From: Chloroflexota bacterium
Lineage (GTDB): Bacteria; Chloroflexota; Dehalococcoidia; Tepidiformales; Tepidiformaceae
Direction: 5' to 3'
NCBI GenBank assembly: GCA_026710655.1
Contig: JAPOQN010000035.1
Location: forward strand, 94,532 to 158,531
Length of the DNA: 64,000 nucleotides
Shown here: in pieces, positions 7,404 to 15,926 of the stretch
How positions within the stretch are numbered: the first letter of the stretch is position 1
How the letters are laid out: every line of letters begins with the position of its first letter
Notes under the pieces: generated by a model
Database searches by the model: none
What the model saw: the letters and a program-made list of their open reading frames with translations, nothing else
What the model was told of the DNA's origin: nothing
Translations under genes and position numbers: made by a program

Positions 7404-8299
7404 CGCGCCGGCAGTCCCAGGATCGCCGCCGCCTCGTCCGGCGTGGCCGGCCGCCTCCCCAGCCGCTCGATGACCTCCAGCAAGCCCTGCAACAGCTCCA
7501 GGTTCGAGGGTTCGCCCGGACCGGCGTAGTCCTCCAGGCCGATGCGGACGTGCCCGCCCCGCGAAATTGCCAGCTCGGACATGCCGCAGGCCGTCACGTC
7601 CCCGGCACGCACCGCCACCGACCATGGCAACCCCGTCCCCGACAGCATGTCCAGGTAGGCCTCGAGTCCAGCCGGAGTTGGCGGCAGACCAGAGAGCGTG
7701 CGCTCGCTTCCGAAGTAGAACTTGACCAGCGACCCGGGTGGAAGCGTCCCCGCCTCGTGCTCCGCCAGTGCCACCCGCAGGAAGCCCGGCTCGAAGATGG
7801 AGATGGACGGCCCCAGGTCGTACTGGTGGCAGGTGTCGAACATCTTGCGGGCGTCCCGGAACGTGTTCAGGTAGGTCGCCTCGATGTCCGCCGCCCGCCC
7901 GTCCGGACCGCGCCCGCCGACGTTCACCGACCCGGGATCGACCAGCCCGATGCGCAGCACACCCGCCTCCGCCAGCGCCGGGATGTGGCTGTAGCGACGC
8001 TCGAACGTCGTGTGCGGGCCGCCACTGGGCATCGTCGGATACAGGAGCGCGTCCGGGCGTTCCCCGAGGATGGCGCTCCACGCCTCGATGTACGGGGCGG
8101 GGTCGTGCTCGGGCGCATCCCCCACGACCGGCTCGTCGTTGTGGTTGTGGACGATGGCCGCCCCCGCCTCCAGGCACCGCAGCCCGTCCTCCGCGACCTC
8201 TTCGGGCGTCCGCGGCACCGTCGCGTTCCGCGACTTCGGGGTCGCCCCATTGATCGCCGCCTCGATGATGACCGTGTCGGCCAATTCAGCACTCGTCAT
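7400..8299 (-). CDS. Beta-keto acid cleavage enzyme (BKACE, DUF849)
   Basis: This 299-residue protein of the 3-keto-5-aminohexanoate cleavage enzyme family opens VIIEAAINGATPKSRN. It contains AGAAIVHNHNDEP, whose histidines fit the zinc ligands, and later GGHVRIGLEDYAGPGEPSN. BKACE enzymes condense a beta-keto acid with acetyl-CoA to give acetoacetate and a CoA ester; the substrate varies by subfamily. The chosen ATG at 8299 overlaps the nitroreductase stop by 4 bases, so the two are translationally coupled. It converges with the PPOX gene, and both stops use the same CTAG. Confidence 0.85.
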   Translation of the reverse strand: MTSAELADTVIIEAAINGATPKSRNATVPRTPEEVAEDGLRCLEAGAAIVHNHNDEPVVGDAPEHDPAPYIEAWSAILGERPDALLYPTMPSGGPHTTFERRYSHIPALAEAGVLRIGLVDPGSVNVGGRGPDGRAADIEATYLNTFRDARKMFDTCHQYDLGPSISIFEPGFLRVALAEHEAGTLPPGSLVKFYFGSERTLSGLPPTPAGLEAYLDMLSGTGLPWSVAVRAGDVTACGMSELAISRGGHVRIGLEDYAGPGEPSNLELLQGLLEVIERLGRRPATPDEAAAILGLPAR

Positions 8300-8982
8300 G
8301 ACTGTTCCCCCAGCCAGCGCGCTTCCCAGCCTGTGTCCGGCTGCTCCTCCGCGAACGGCCACGACCCCCCGAAGCGCTCGCGATACACCACCGCCCTAAC
8401 GGGCTTGCGGCGCACGGGCCCGTGCCGGTCGGTTGGATAGCCGATCGGGAGCAGGCAGTAGAGCTGGTTGTTCTCGGGGATGTCGAGCAGCTCCAGCAGC
8501 TCGTCCCCGCCCCGCATGGGCAGGTTGAACACGGAGCAGCCGAGCCCCAGCCCCCGCGCCGACAGCATCAGGTTCTGCACCGCCGGGAAGGTGCTTCCGC
8601 CCGGCGTTGAGTGCCGCCCCTTCATCCCCAGCACGGCGATGACGGCCGGCGCCTCGTCCAGGTGCGCGACCAGGTGCGCGACGCTTCGCAGGGTCAGCCG
8701 CTGCGTCCGCGGCAGGTCATCGATCTTCTCCGGGTGCTCCGAGAACTCCGGCTGGTAGCGATGCCACCCAACCTCGGCCCAGCCCTGCATCTTCGCCTTC
8801 ACCTCTGGGTCGGTGATGACGATGAAGCGCCAGTCCTGCGCGTTCTGGCCCGACGGCGCCCGGATGGCCGCGTCGAACAGCTGGAACAGCACCTCGTCCG
8901 GGATGGGGTCCGGGCGGAAGCGCCGCAGCGCCCGCATTGAGTAGATCGATTCGAAGAGTCCGGGATCGCCTTCTGCCGCCAT
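8296..8982 (-). CDS. Nitroreductase family protein
   Basis: This 228-residue FMN-dependent nitroreductase-family protein opens FESIYSMRALRRFRPDPIPD. The FMN-binding RAPSGQNAQDWRFIVITD follows near residue 51. A middle segment, LMLSARGLGLGCSVFNLP, matches the dimer-forming core. The family reduces nitro groups, quinones or flavins with NAD(P)H. Its stop overlaps the start of the BKACE gene, so the pair is likely an operon for one catabolic step or detoxification. The substrate is unknown. Confidence 0.85.
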   Translation of the reverse strand: MAAEGDPGLFESIYSMRALRRFRPDPIPDEVLFQLFDAAIRAPSGQNAQDWRFIVITDPEVKAKMQGWAEVGWHRYQPEFSEHPEKIDDLPRTQRLTLRSVAHLVAHLDEAPAVIAVLGMKGRHSTPGGSTFPAVQNLMLSARGLGLGCSVFNLPMRGGDELLELLDIPENNQLYCLLPIGYPTDRHGPVRRKPVRAVVYRERFGGSWPFAEEQPDTGWEARWLGEQS

Positions 8983-9084
8983 GAACGCCTCCGCGTGGCG
9001 ATTCTACCGGCCCTGTCGTTGCGGCCCTGTCCTCGTCCCCGGCGCTCTCGCGCGTCCCGTACCATGCTCCCCGAAGGGGACCGC

Positions 9085-10245
9085 ATGGATACGGGAGCGA
9101 GCACATCCGCCGACTGGCGCGTCGCCGTCGACCAGGCCCTCCACGGCGTCCGTACGGACGCCGACCTCGTCTTCCTCTTCGCCAGCTACCAACACGCCGA
9201 GCGCTACCCCGAGATCGTGGCCGCCATCCATGAGCGCCTCGCCCCCCGCACCCTCCTGGGGTGCTCCGGGCAGGCCGTCATCACCACCGGCCGCGAGATC
9301 GAAGGACGTCCCGGGATCACGCTGCTCTCCCTCTCCCTGCCCCGGGCCGACCTGACCCTGAAGCAGGTTACCCAGGAAGACCTCGACGCCGGGACGCCCC
9401 TCGCCGCCTCCCTGCTGCCGCCCGACGAGGTGAACGCCTGGGTGCTGCTCTCCGACCCCTTCACGATCGACACCGAGAAGCTCGTGGCGGCCCTCGGCGA
9501 GGCCTACCCCGGAATCCCCATCATGGGCGGCATGGCCTCCGCCTTCCCCGGCGGACGCAGCGCCTACCTGTTCGAGGGCGCGAACGTCGCCCCCGGAGGC
9601 GCCCTCCTCCTCGCCGTCGGCGGCGCCTGGACCATCCACCCCGTCGTCTCCCAGGGCGCCGCCCCCATCGGCGAGTCCTGGACTATCACCGAGGCTGAGC
9701 GCAACGTCGTCCTCGGCATCGGTGGCCGCCCCGCCCTCGATGTGCTCATGGAGACCGTTCGCGACCTCCCCCAGGAGGTGCAGAACCGAGCCGGACGCAA
9801 CCTCCTCGCCGGGATTGCCATGGACGAGTACGCCGACGAGCTCGGCCGCGGCGACTTCCTCATCCGCAACCTCCTCGGCGTGGACCGCGAACGCGGCGCC
9901 ATCGCCATCAACGATCAGGTGCGGGTGGGGCAGACGCTGCAGTTCCAGTTGCGCGATGCCGAAGCCGCCACCGACGAGCTCAAAGCCCTCCTCGACCAGG
10001 CCCGCGAGGCCATGTCCGGCGAGGCCGCTGGCGGCCTGCTCTGCGCCTGCAACGGGCGCGGCCAGGGCATGTTCGGTGAACCCGACCACGATGCTGCCGC
10101 CGTCGCCGACCGCCTCGGGGCCCTGCCCATTGCCGGCCTCTTCTGCAACGGCGAGATCGGCCCCGTGGGTGGCACCCCCTTCGTGCACGGCTTCACCGCC
10201 AGCCTCGCCCTCTTCGTCCCCGCCGGGGAAGCGGCGGAGGGCTAG
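9085..10245 (+). CDS. FIST-domain sensory protein
   Basis: This is a 386-residue protein with FIST N and FIST C domains. The opening half contains VFLFASYQHAERYPEIVAAI and LGCSGQAVITTGREIEG, standard FIST_N segments. The C-terminal half ends GLFCNGEIGPVGGTPFVHGF, the FIST_C signature. FIST domains are thought to bind small ligands such as amino acids and are often joined to signalling outputs. Here there is no kinase, cyclase or chemotaxis domain in the protein or next to it. The start at 9085 gives the family N-terminus; 9064 is an alternative. Its stop shares CTAG (10242-10245) with the convergent antitoxin gene. Confidence 0.85.
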   Translation: MDTGASTSADWRVAVDQALHGVRTDADLVFLFASYQHAERYPEIVAAIHERLAPRTLLGCSGQAVITTGREIEGRPGITLLSLSLPRADLTLKQVTQEDLDAGTPLAASLLPPDEVNAWVLLSDPFTIDTEKLVAALGEAYPGIPIMGGMASAFPGGRSAYLFEGANVAPGGALLLAVGGAWTIHPVVSQGAAPIGESWTITEAERNVVLGIGGRPALDVLMETVRDLPQEVQNRAGRNLLAGIAMDEYADELGRGDFLIRNLLGVDRERGAIAINDQVRVGQTLQFQLRDAEAATDELKALLDQAREAMSGEAAGGLLCACNGRGQGMFGEPDHDAAAVADRLGALPIAGLFCNGEIGPVGGTPFVHGFTASLALFVPAGEAAEG

Positions 10246-10487
10246 TCCCTTACCGCTGCGGCGGCCTCATCCCGCTCCCGCAGGATCGCACGGATCTCCT
10301 GCTCGCTGACTCGCTCGGTGGTCATGGCCTCTTCCATGGCTCGGGCGAAAGCGGCATCCTCTGCCTCCTCGCTCTCGTGGACCTGCTCCTCCAGCGTCAA
10401 CTCGATCTCCTCCCCCTCCTCCAGTGCGAGCGGTTCCAACGGCTCGAGCATGCCCCCCGAGTACCTGGCGCGAATGGTCCTGATCAT
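10242..10487 (-). CDS. AF2212/DUF104-family antitoxin
   Basis: This 81-residue protein opens MIRTIRARYSGGMLEPLEPL and continues LEEGEEIELTLEE. That is the small barrel typical of DUF104 (AF2212-like) antitoxins. Partners of this family are usually PIN-domain RNases encoded immediately downstream, but none is present: the downstream side is occupied by the convergent FIST gene. The C-terminal half is an acidic helix. This is either an orphan antitoxin or a decayed TA locus. Confidence 0.75.
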   Translation of the reverse strand: MIRTIRARYSGGMLEPLEPLALEEGEEIELTLEEQVHESEEAEDAAFARAMEEAMTTERVSEQEIRAILRERDEAAAAVRD

Positions 10488-10623
10488 GGTTGCCCTCTTC
10501 CAGCGCGTCCCCTGCCATGGTGGCACAGCCACTCAGGCATCGCAGGGGACAGGCTAGCAAGCAGCCGTCGCGATCCCCACCCCCGCGGCGCATACTGGAA
10601 GCACCCCACGCGAGGTGCGCGCC

Positions 10624-12360
10624 ATGACCACCGCCCCAACCCAGGACACCCTCGTCCGCGCCGGCTCCCTCGAGGAGATCGAGCGCGAGGGCATGAAGGT
10701 CGTCTCGGCCGAAGGGCGCACCATCCTCGTCGTCCACGACGAGGGCCGCCTCTACGCCCTCGACAATCGCTGCCCCCACATGGGCTTCCCCTTGCGCCGC
10801 GGCGCCGTCCGCGATGGCATCCTCACCTGCCACTGGCACCACGCCAAGTTCGACCTCTCCGGCGGCTGCACCCTCGACCCCTTCGCCGACGATGTGCCCG
10901 CCTTCCGCGTCGAGACCCGCGACGGCGACGTCTACGTCGACCCCCGCCCCATCGAGTCCGACCGCCGCACCCACTGGGAGGCGAAGCTGCGCGAGGGTTT
11001 GGAGGGGCAGCTCTCGCTGGTGCTGGCCAAGAGCGTCATCGGCCTGAACGAGCTCGACGCCACCGGCGACATTCTCCGCGAGGCCGCCCTCTTCGGCGTG
11101 CGTAACCGCGCCAACGGCTGGAGCACCGGCCTCTCCATCCTCACCGCCATGGCCAACGTGCTCCCCGTCCTCAACGAGGAGGACCGCCCCCTCGCCGTCT
11201 TCCACGGCGCGGTTCACGTCGCCCGCTCGACTGCGAACCAGCCCCCCAACTTCGACCTCGCCCCGCTGGAGACCGAGCTCCGCGACCCCGCCCGCTACCT
11301 TGAGTGGTTCCGCCGTTTCGTCGAGACGCGCTCCACGCAGGCCGCCGAGCGCACCCTGCGCTCCGCCATCCACCTCGATCTGCCCCCCACCGCCATCTCC
11401 GAGATGGTCTTCGCCGCCTGCACCGACCACCTCTTCCTCGATACCGGCCACACGCTCGACTTCGCCAACAAGGCCTTCGAGCTGCTCAACCACGTCGGCT
11501 GGGAACACGCCGAGGAAGTGCTCCCCTCCATCGTCCCCAGCCTCACGGGCGCGCGCCGCATGGAGGAGAGCTCCAGCTGGCGCCACCCCGTCGACCTCGC
11601 CACCCTTCTCGCGGCCGTTCACGGCCAACTCGACGACGCCATTGTGGCGGGTGGCGGCCGGCTGAGGGACTGGCGCGGCCACCGTGATCTCGCCGACCAG
11701 ATCCTCGACGGCGAGCCCGACGAGACCCTCGACCACATGCTCGCGCTCGTCCGTGAGGGCGTGCCCCTCGACGAGTTGTCGGCGGCGGTGGCCTATGCCG
11801 CCGCCCGCCGCGCCGTGCACTTCCACGTCTCCAACGAGTTCGGCGACTGGGACACCGTCCACCACTCCTTCACCTACGCCAACGCTGTCGACCAGGCGAT
11901 GCGCCGCGCCCCATCGAACCTGCTCGCCCGGGGCATCTTCGATGGCGCCATGTCCGTCTACCTGGAGCGCTTCCTCAACGTCCCCCGCCAGCCCCATCCC
12001 GCCCCCTCTGGCGACCCCCTCCTCCCCGACGCCCTCCTCCCCGCCTTCGACGTCCAGGGCCAGGTCGATGAGACCGCCCGCATACTCGCCGACCTGGTCG
12101 CCGCGGACTGGCGCGAGCAGGCCGTCGAGGTGCTCGGCCAGGCCCTCCTGCGGGAGGACTCAACCTTCCACGAGTTCCAGATCTACGAGGCGGGCATCCG
12201 CCAGTACCAGCACTTCGCCGGGCGCCCCGAGGGGGACCACATCCTCACGGGCGTCGCCCGTTTCCTCACCGCCCACTCCCCCACCGTGCGCTCCCGCCTG
12301 CAAACGTTCGATATCGCCGCGCGCCTGCACCGGGGCGAGTCGCTCCACGGAGACGAGTGA
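10624..12360 (+). CDS. Rieske [2Fe-2S] protein with long helical C-terminal domain
   Basis: This is a 578-residue protein. Residues 1-105 form a Rieske ferredoxin domain with cluster ligands in NRCPHMGFPL and TCHWHHAKFDLSGG. About 470 helix-rich residues follow with no recognised catalytic motif. Recurring His- and Asp-rich helices include FAACTDHLFLDTGHTLDF and VHFHVSNEFGDWDTVHHSF, which could hold metal or substrate. The layout is unlike ring-hydroxylating dioxygenases, whose catalytic domain is a START-like fold. It may be an oxidoreductase in which the Rieske domain feeds electrons to a new helical domain. There is no signal peptide. The ATG at 10624 is preferred over 10615. Confidence 0.75.
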   Translation: MTTAPTQDTLVRAGSLEEIEREGMKVVSAEGRTILVVHDEGRLYALDNRCPHMGFPLRRGAVRDGILTCHWHHAKFDLSGGCTLDPFADDVPAFRVETRDGDVYVDPRPIESDRRTHWEAKLREGLEGQLSLVLAKSVIGLNELDATGDILREAALFGVRNRANGWSTGLSILTAMANVLPVLNEEDRPLAVFHGAVHVARSTANQPPNFDLAPLETELRDPARYLEWFRRFVETRSTQAAERTLRSAIHLDLPPTAISEMVFAACTDHLFLDTGHTLDFANKAFELLNHVGWEHAEEVLPSIVPSLTGARRMEESSSWRHPVDLATLLAAVHGQLDDAIVAGGGRLRDWRGHRDLADQILDGEPDETLDHMLALVREGVPLDELSAAVAYAAARRAVHFHVSNEFGDWDTVHHSFTYANAVDQAMRRAPSNLLARGIFDGAMSVYLERFLNVPRQPHPAPSGDPLLPDALLPAFDVQGQVDETARILADLVAADWREQAVEVLGQALLREDSTFHEFQIYEAGIRQYQHFAGRPEGDHILTGVARFLTAHSPTVRSRLQTFDIAARLHRGESLHGDE

Positions 12361-12383
12361 CCTGAGGGAGAGAGGGAGTGCGT

Positions 12384-12692
12384 CTACTCGGCGCTGAGCC
12401 CGAGCCCGGCCAGTACGAAGCCCAGCACGGTCAGGACGATCATCAACACCACCGCGATCACGATCCATGTGTTGTCGCTGCTGGTGTCCCGCTCGGAGTA
12501 CTGCGGGTCGTCCTCGGCGGGCTCTTCCTCGCCCTCCTGCGGCCGGACCTGGTTCGTGGTCGGCGTCCGCGGCGCCTCGGAGGCGTTACCTGCGGGCGTG
12601 CCGTTCCCGAGCGCGGGCGAGTGTGCCGCCAGGCCGGGCGCGGCGCTTCCGAGCGCCAGCACGCCGACAAGCGCGAGCAGGCCCGCCATCAC
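12384..12692 (-). CDS. Small secreted/membrane protein, unknown function
   Basis: This is a protein of about 102 residues. The N-terminus, MAGLLALVGVLALGSAAPG, looks like a signal peptide. A Pro/Thr/Glu-rich hydrophilic stretch follows (EGEEEPAEDDPQYSERDTSS). A C-terminal transmembrane helix, WIVIAVVLMIVLTVLGFVLA, completes it. The expected topology is an extracytoplasmic acidic linker held by one membrane helix. GTG at 12692 and ATG at 12689 are both possible starts. A TTG overlapping the upstream stop would add about 20 residues. It follows the 267-residue gene on the same strand. Confidence 0.55.
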   Translation of the reverse strand: MMAGLLALVGVLALGSAAPGLAAHSPALGNGTPAGNASEAPRTPTTNQVRPQEGEEEPAEDDPQYSERDTSSDNTWIVIAVVLMIVLTVLGFVLAGLGLSAE

Positions 12693-12757
12693 GAAGGTTC
12701 GCTGCCAGAAAGTGGTACCCAAGGCGAAACCGAAGGTACGGCGAGCGCGGGCCTCCG

Positions 12758-13561
12758 TCAAACCGCCCGCCTCGACTGCCCGGTCCGGGGCACGTAGCGC
12801 TCGCTGAACTCGTGCTCGCTCAGGCGTACACCCCGCCGCCGCTCGCTCACCGCCAGTTCCATGCGAGAGAGCTGCGCCAGCCCCTTGCGCGTGTCGCTCG
12901 CCACCCGCGCTTTGTCCTGCCGCTTCAGACGCTGCTTGAAGAGCCAGTAGACGAACGTCTCCCACTCGCTCAGCGAGAGGTCTTCCGCCAGCATCGTGCC
13001 CGTCTGTTCGTAGTAGGCCGCCCGAAGGTGGGCGCGGTCCGCCCCGTAGACCCGCTGGAACATCCCCTCGTGCGCCCGCATGTCGTCGCCCCAGGGGCTC
13101 GCGTGGTTCTCCTTGTGAATCTCCTCCTCCACCCCCAGCTGCAGGGCCTGCTCCACCAGCACCCCGTAGACGTAGTTCAGGTGGGCGCTGTACTTGGCCG
13201 CTCCCAGCCGCCCTGCGAACTCGTCGTCGTCGAGATCGACCGGCCACCGACCGGTGAAGAGCAACGCCTCCACCTCGCCCGTGGGGGCCAGCTCCGGAAT
13301 CTCGTCCAGCAGCCGCTCCGCCAGTCGCAGCCAGTCGAAGGCCTCGCCCGCGATCAGGTAGTCGTAGCGGCGACCGTCGCGAGTCTCGTTCGGCACCCGC
13401 CACCGGCCGATCGCGTCGAGCAGCGCCTCGAACCAGTGCTCTCCCGCCCGTACGTCCTCCCGGAAGCGCGTGACCACGTCGTCGCAGGCGAGCTCGTTCT
13501 CGCTCGGATCGTCATCGCGCTCGATGACTTCCGGGTCCGCGGCGTCGACGCTGCTAGACAT
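12758..13561 (-). CDS. Conserved-looking hypothetical protein
   Basis: This 267-residue, acidic, helix-rich protein has no motif I recognise. It contains many Trp/Tyr and charged residues, for example GEHWFEALLDAIGRWRVPNE and LSEWETFVYWLFKQRLKRQ. Codon use shows strong third-position G/C on this strand, and the frame is open for its whole length. No signal peptide or membrane helix is seen, so it is probably cytoplasmic. It lies back-to-back with holB, 71 bases away, and may share the intergenic promoter region. Confidence 0.6.
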   Translation of the reverse strand: MSSSVDAADPEVIERDDDPSENELACDDVVTRFREDVRAGEHWFEALLDAIGRWRVPNETRDGRRYDYLIAGEAFDWLRLAERLLDEIPELAPTGEVEALLFTGRWPVDLDDDEFAGRLGAAKYSAHLNYVYGVLVEQALQLGVEEEIHKENHASPWGDDMRAHEGMFQRVYGADRAHLRAAYYEQTGTMLAEDLSLSEWETFVYWLFKQRLKRQDKARVASDTRKGLAQLSRMELAVSERRRGVRLSEHEFSERYVPRTGQSRRAV

Positions 13562-13620
13562 ACGAATCGGATGATAGCAAAGCCCTGCCTAGGGAACCCG
13601 GGGTCCGCCACCCCCGCTGG

Positions 13621-13626
13621 TAAGCT
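13621..13626 (+). promoter_or_regulatory. Putative leaderless -10 element, TAAGCT
   Basis: TAAGCT is followed by six bases (GGCCCG) and then the holB start codon. That spacing would place transcription start at the ATG. Confidence 0.5.
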
Positions 13627-13632
13627 GGCCCG

Positions 13633-14661
13633 ATGGCCGCGATCATCGGGCACGAAGCGCTGCGGCGCGCTCTGCGCAGCATCGCTGCAATGGAGGAGCC
13701 CCCGCACGCCCTCCTCCTCGCCGGCCCCGCCCGGACGGGACGCACCCTCCTCGCCCTTGAGCTGGCCGGCCTCCTCAACTGCGAGGCTCCCGCACTCGAC
13801 GACCGACCCTGCAACGACTGTCGCGCTTGTCGCCTCATCACGGAGCGCAACCACCCGGACGTCCTCCACCTCGAACCCGGCGACAGCTTCTGCCGGGGCG
13901 GTGGCGGCCACCAGCCCCACCCCGGCTCCCGCGACATCCGTATCTGCCAGGTGCGGGGCCTCATCGAGTCCGTCTCCCGCTACCCCTTCGAGGGCCGCTT
14001 CCGCGTCCTCATCATCGAGCCCGCCGACCGCATGGGCCTCGAGGCCGCCAACACCCTGCTGAAGACGCTCGAGGAGCCACCGCCCGCGACCGTCCTCATC
14101 CTCGTAACAGCGGCTCCGGAGAACCTCCTGGAGACCATCCGCAGCCGCTGCCGCACCCTCGCTGTCTCCCTCGTGCCCGACGATGCCATCGCCGAAGGGC
14201 TCCGTGAGCGCGGCTTTCCCCCCGAGATCGCCGACCGCGCCGCCGCCGAGTCCCGCCGCCGCCCCGCCGACGCGCTCGCCTTCGCCGAACAGCCCGACCT
14301 GATGGACGACCGCGGCCGCCTCCTCGACCGCTGCGCCGAGCTTGCCGGCGCCCGCGCCTCCGAGCGCATGACCTACGCCGGCGACCTCGCCGAGCGCTGG
14401 CGCCGCGACCGCGAGCTGGTCCTCACCGAACTCGACGTCTGGGAGACCTTCTGGGAAGGCCGCCTGCGAGCGGGCGCCGGCGCTGAAAACGGCGCGCGCG
14501 ACGCCCTCGACGCTCTCCGTGCCGTCGCCGATGCGCGTCGCGACCTGGAGGCGCAGGTGGTCGCGCGCATGGCCCTGGAGCTCATGCTCCTCCGCTTCCC
14601 CGCCGTTACACTGGCCGCCGAGGGCGCCCCCGCCCCCTCCCGAAACGAGAACGAACCATGA
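13633..14661 (+). CDS. holB: DNA polymerase III delta' subunit
   Basis: This is a 342-residue AAA+ clamp-loader subunit. The opening AAIIGHEALRRALRSIAAME and HALLLAGPARTGRTLLALEL give a degenerate P-loop without the lysine, as expected for non-catalytic delta'. The zinc module is CEAPALDDRPCNDCRACRL. Next come RVLIIEPADRMGLEAANTLL and KTLEEPPPATVLILVTAAPE, then the SRC-type box TIRSRCRTLAVSLV. It is part of the replicative clamp loader. The stop overlaps the ricT start by 4 bases; a holB-ricT(yaaT) pairing is also known in Firmicutes. Confidence 0.93.
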   Translation: MAAIIGHEALRRALRSIAAMEEPPHALLLAGPARTGRTLLALELAGLLNCEAPALDDRPCNDCRACRLITERNHPDVLHLEPGDSFCRGGGGHQPHPGSRDIRICQVRGLIESVSRYPFEGRFRVLIIEPADRMGLEAANTLLKTLEEPPPATVLILVTAAPENLLETIRSRCRTLAVSLVPDDAIAEGLRERGFPPEIADRAAAESRRRPADALAFAEQPDLMDDRGRLLDRCAELAGARASERMTYAGDLAERWRRDRELVLTELDVWETFWEGRLRAGAGAENGARDALDALRAVADARRDLEAQVVARMALELMLLRFPAVTLAAEGAPAPSRNENEP

Positions 14662-15926
14662 CCGATCCCCGGCAGAACGTCGCCGGTGTCCGCTTCCGCA
14701 ACGCCGGCCCCATCGAGTACTTCCACGCCGCCGGCATGCGCCTCGACGTGGGCGAATCCGTCATCGTGGAGACCAACCGCGGCCCCGAGCTGGCGCGCGT
14801 CGTCATCGCCCCCGACCAGGTCGTCGTGAACGAGCTCGGCGAGGACAACCTCCACCCCATCCTCCGTCTCGCCACCGAGGACGACATGGTCCATGCCAGC
14901 GACCTCGCCGCCCGCGCCGAGGAGCTGCTGGCCGAAGCCCGGGAGCTTGCTGACGAGTCCGGCCTGGAGGGCCGCGTCGATCGCGCCGAGTTCACCCTCG
15001 ACGGCGAACGCCTCACCTTCCTCGTCAGCGGCGAGGGAGTGGGTGGCCAGCGCGAGTTCTCGCGCCGCGCCGGCCAGCGCTGGGGCGTGCGCGCCTCCGT
15101 GCGCCGCATCGGCGCCCGCGACCGCGCCCGCCTCGCCGGCGGCTACGGCATCTGTGGGCGCGAGCTCTGCTGCTCCAACTGGCTTTCCACGTTCCCCTCT
15201 GTCTCCATCCGCCTCGCCAAGGACCAGGAGCTGCCGCTCAACCCCGAGAAGATCAGCGGCCTCTGCGGACGCCTCCTCTGCTGTCTCTCTTACGAGGAGG
15301 AGGGCTACAAGGAGATGAAGAAGACCCTCCCGCGCATGGGCCAGCGCTGCAGCACCCCCACCGGCGAAGGCAAGGTCGTGAGCATCAACGTCCTCCGCCG
15401 CCAGGTCACCCTCAACGTCGGCGGCCAGCGCATCGAGGTCGGCGACCGCGACCTCGGGCTCGTCGTGCGCTGGGACCCCTCCGCCCGCAACGCCGAGCCG
15501 CCTCCCAGCATCACCCGCGAGGAAGCCATCGCCCAGGGCCTTATCGAACCCGAACCGGAGCCGGAACCCGAGCTCCAGGCGGTCGCCGCCATGCCCGAGG
15601 CCGCCCCCATCGAACTCGGCCGTGAATCCCGCGAAGCCCCCGCCCGCGACCGCAACCGCCCCTCCCGCCGCCGCGGACGTGGTCGCCGTGGCGGCGGCGG
15701 ACGCCAGGACTCCCAGCAGCCGCAGCAGTCCGAGGAAGCCCCCCGCGGTCGCATCTTCCGCCGCTCCTCCGGCAGCGACCCCTCTGGCCAGCAGTCGGGC
15801 GACACCCAGCCCCCTGCGAATGCCGGCGGCGACCAGTCCCAGGGCGGAGGCCGCCGTCGACGCCGTCGACGCCGCCGTCGCGGCGGCGGCGGCGGTGGGA
15901 GTGCCGGTGGTGGTGGCGACGCCTAG
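14658..15926 (+). CDS. ricT: PSP1/RicT domain protein with Arg/Gly-rich tail
   Basis: This is a 422-residue protein. Residues 1-270 form the PSP1/RicT domain, with FRNAGPIEYFHAAGMRLDVG, VIVETNRGPELARVV and the cysteine-bearing YGICGRELCCSNWLSTFPSV and ISGLCGRLLCCLSYEEEGY. Those Cys residues fit the [4Fe-4S] ligands of RicT. In Bacillus RicT (YaaT) works with RicA and RicF in RNA maturation and signalling. The last 110 residues are low complexity, first Glu/Pro-rich and then Arg/Gly-rich (RRRRRRRRRRGGG-like), which could bind RNA. Start overlaps holB. The stop shares CTAG (15923-15926) with the convergent hydrolase. Confidence 0.88.
   Translation: MTDPRQNVAGVRFRNAGPIEYFHAAGMRLDVGESVIVETNRGPELARVVIAPDQVVVNELGEDNLHPILRLATEDDMVHASDLAARAEELLAEARELADESGLEGRVDRAEFTLDGERLTFLVSGEGVGGQREFSRRAGQRWGVRASVRRIGARDRARLAGGYGICGRELCCSNWLSTFPSVSIRLAKDQELPLNPEKISGLCGRLLCCLSYEEEGYKEMKKTLPRMGQRCSTPTGEGKVVSINVLRRQVTLNVGGQRIEVGDRDLGLVVRWDPSARNAEPPPSITREEAIAQGLIEPEPEPEPELQAVAAMPEAAPIELGRESREAPARDRNRPSRRRGRGRRGGGGRQDSQQPQQSEEAPRGRIFRRSSGSDPSGQQSGDTQPPANAGGDQSQGGGRRRRRRRRRRGGGGGGSAGGGGDA

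Noticed and set aside
10267..11997. 576-codon frame antisense to the Rieske gene
   Set aside because: Gly/Val/Glu-rich composition with no motif. The plus-strand Rieske protein has clear cluster ligands in the same bases.
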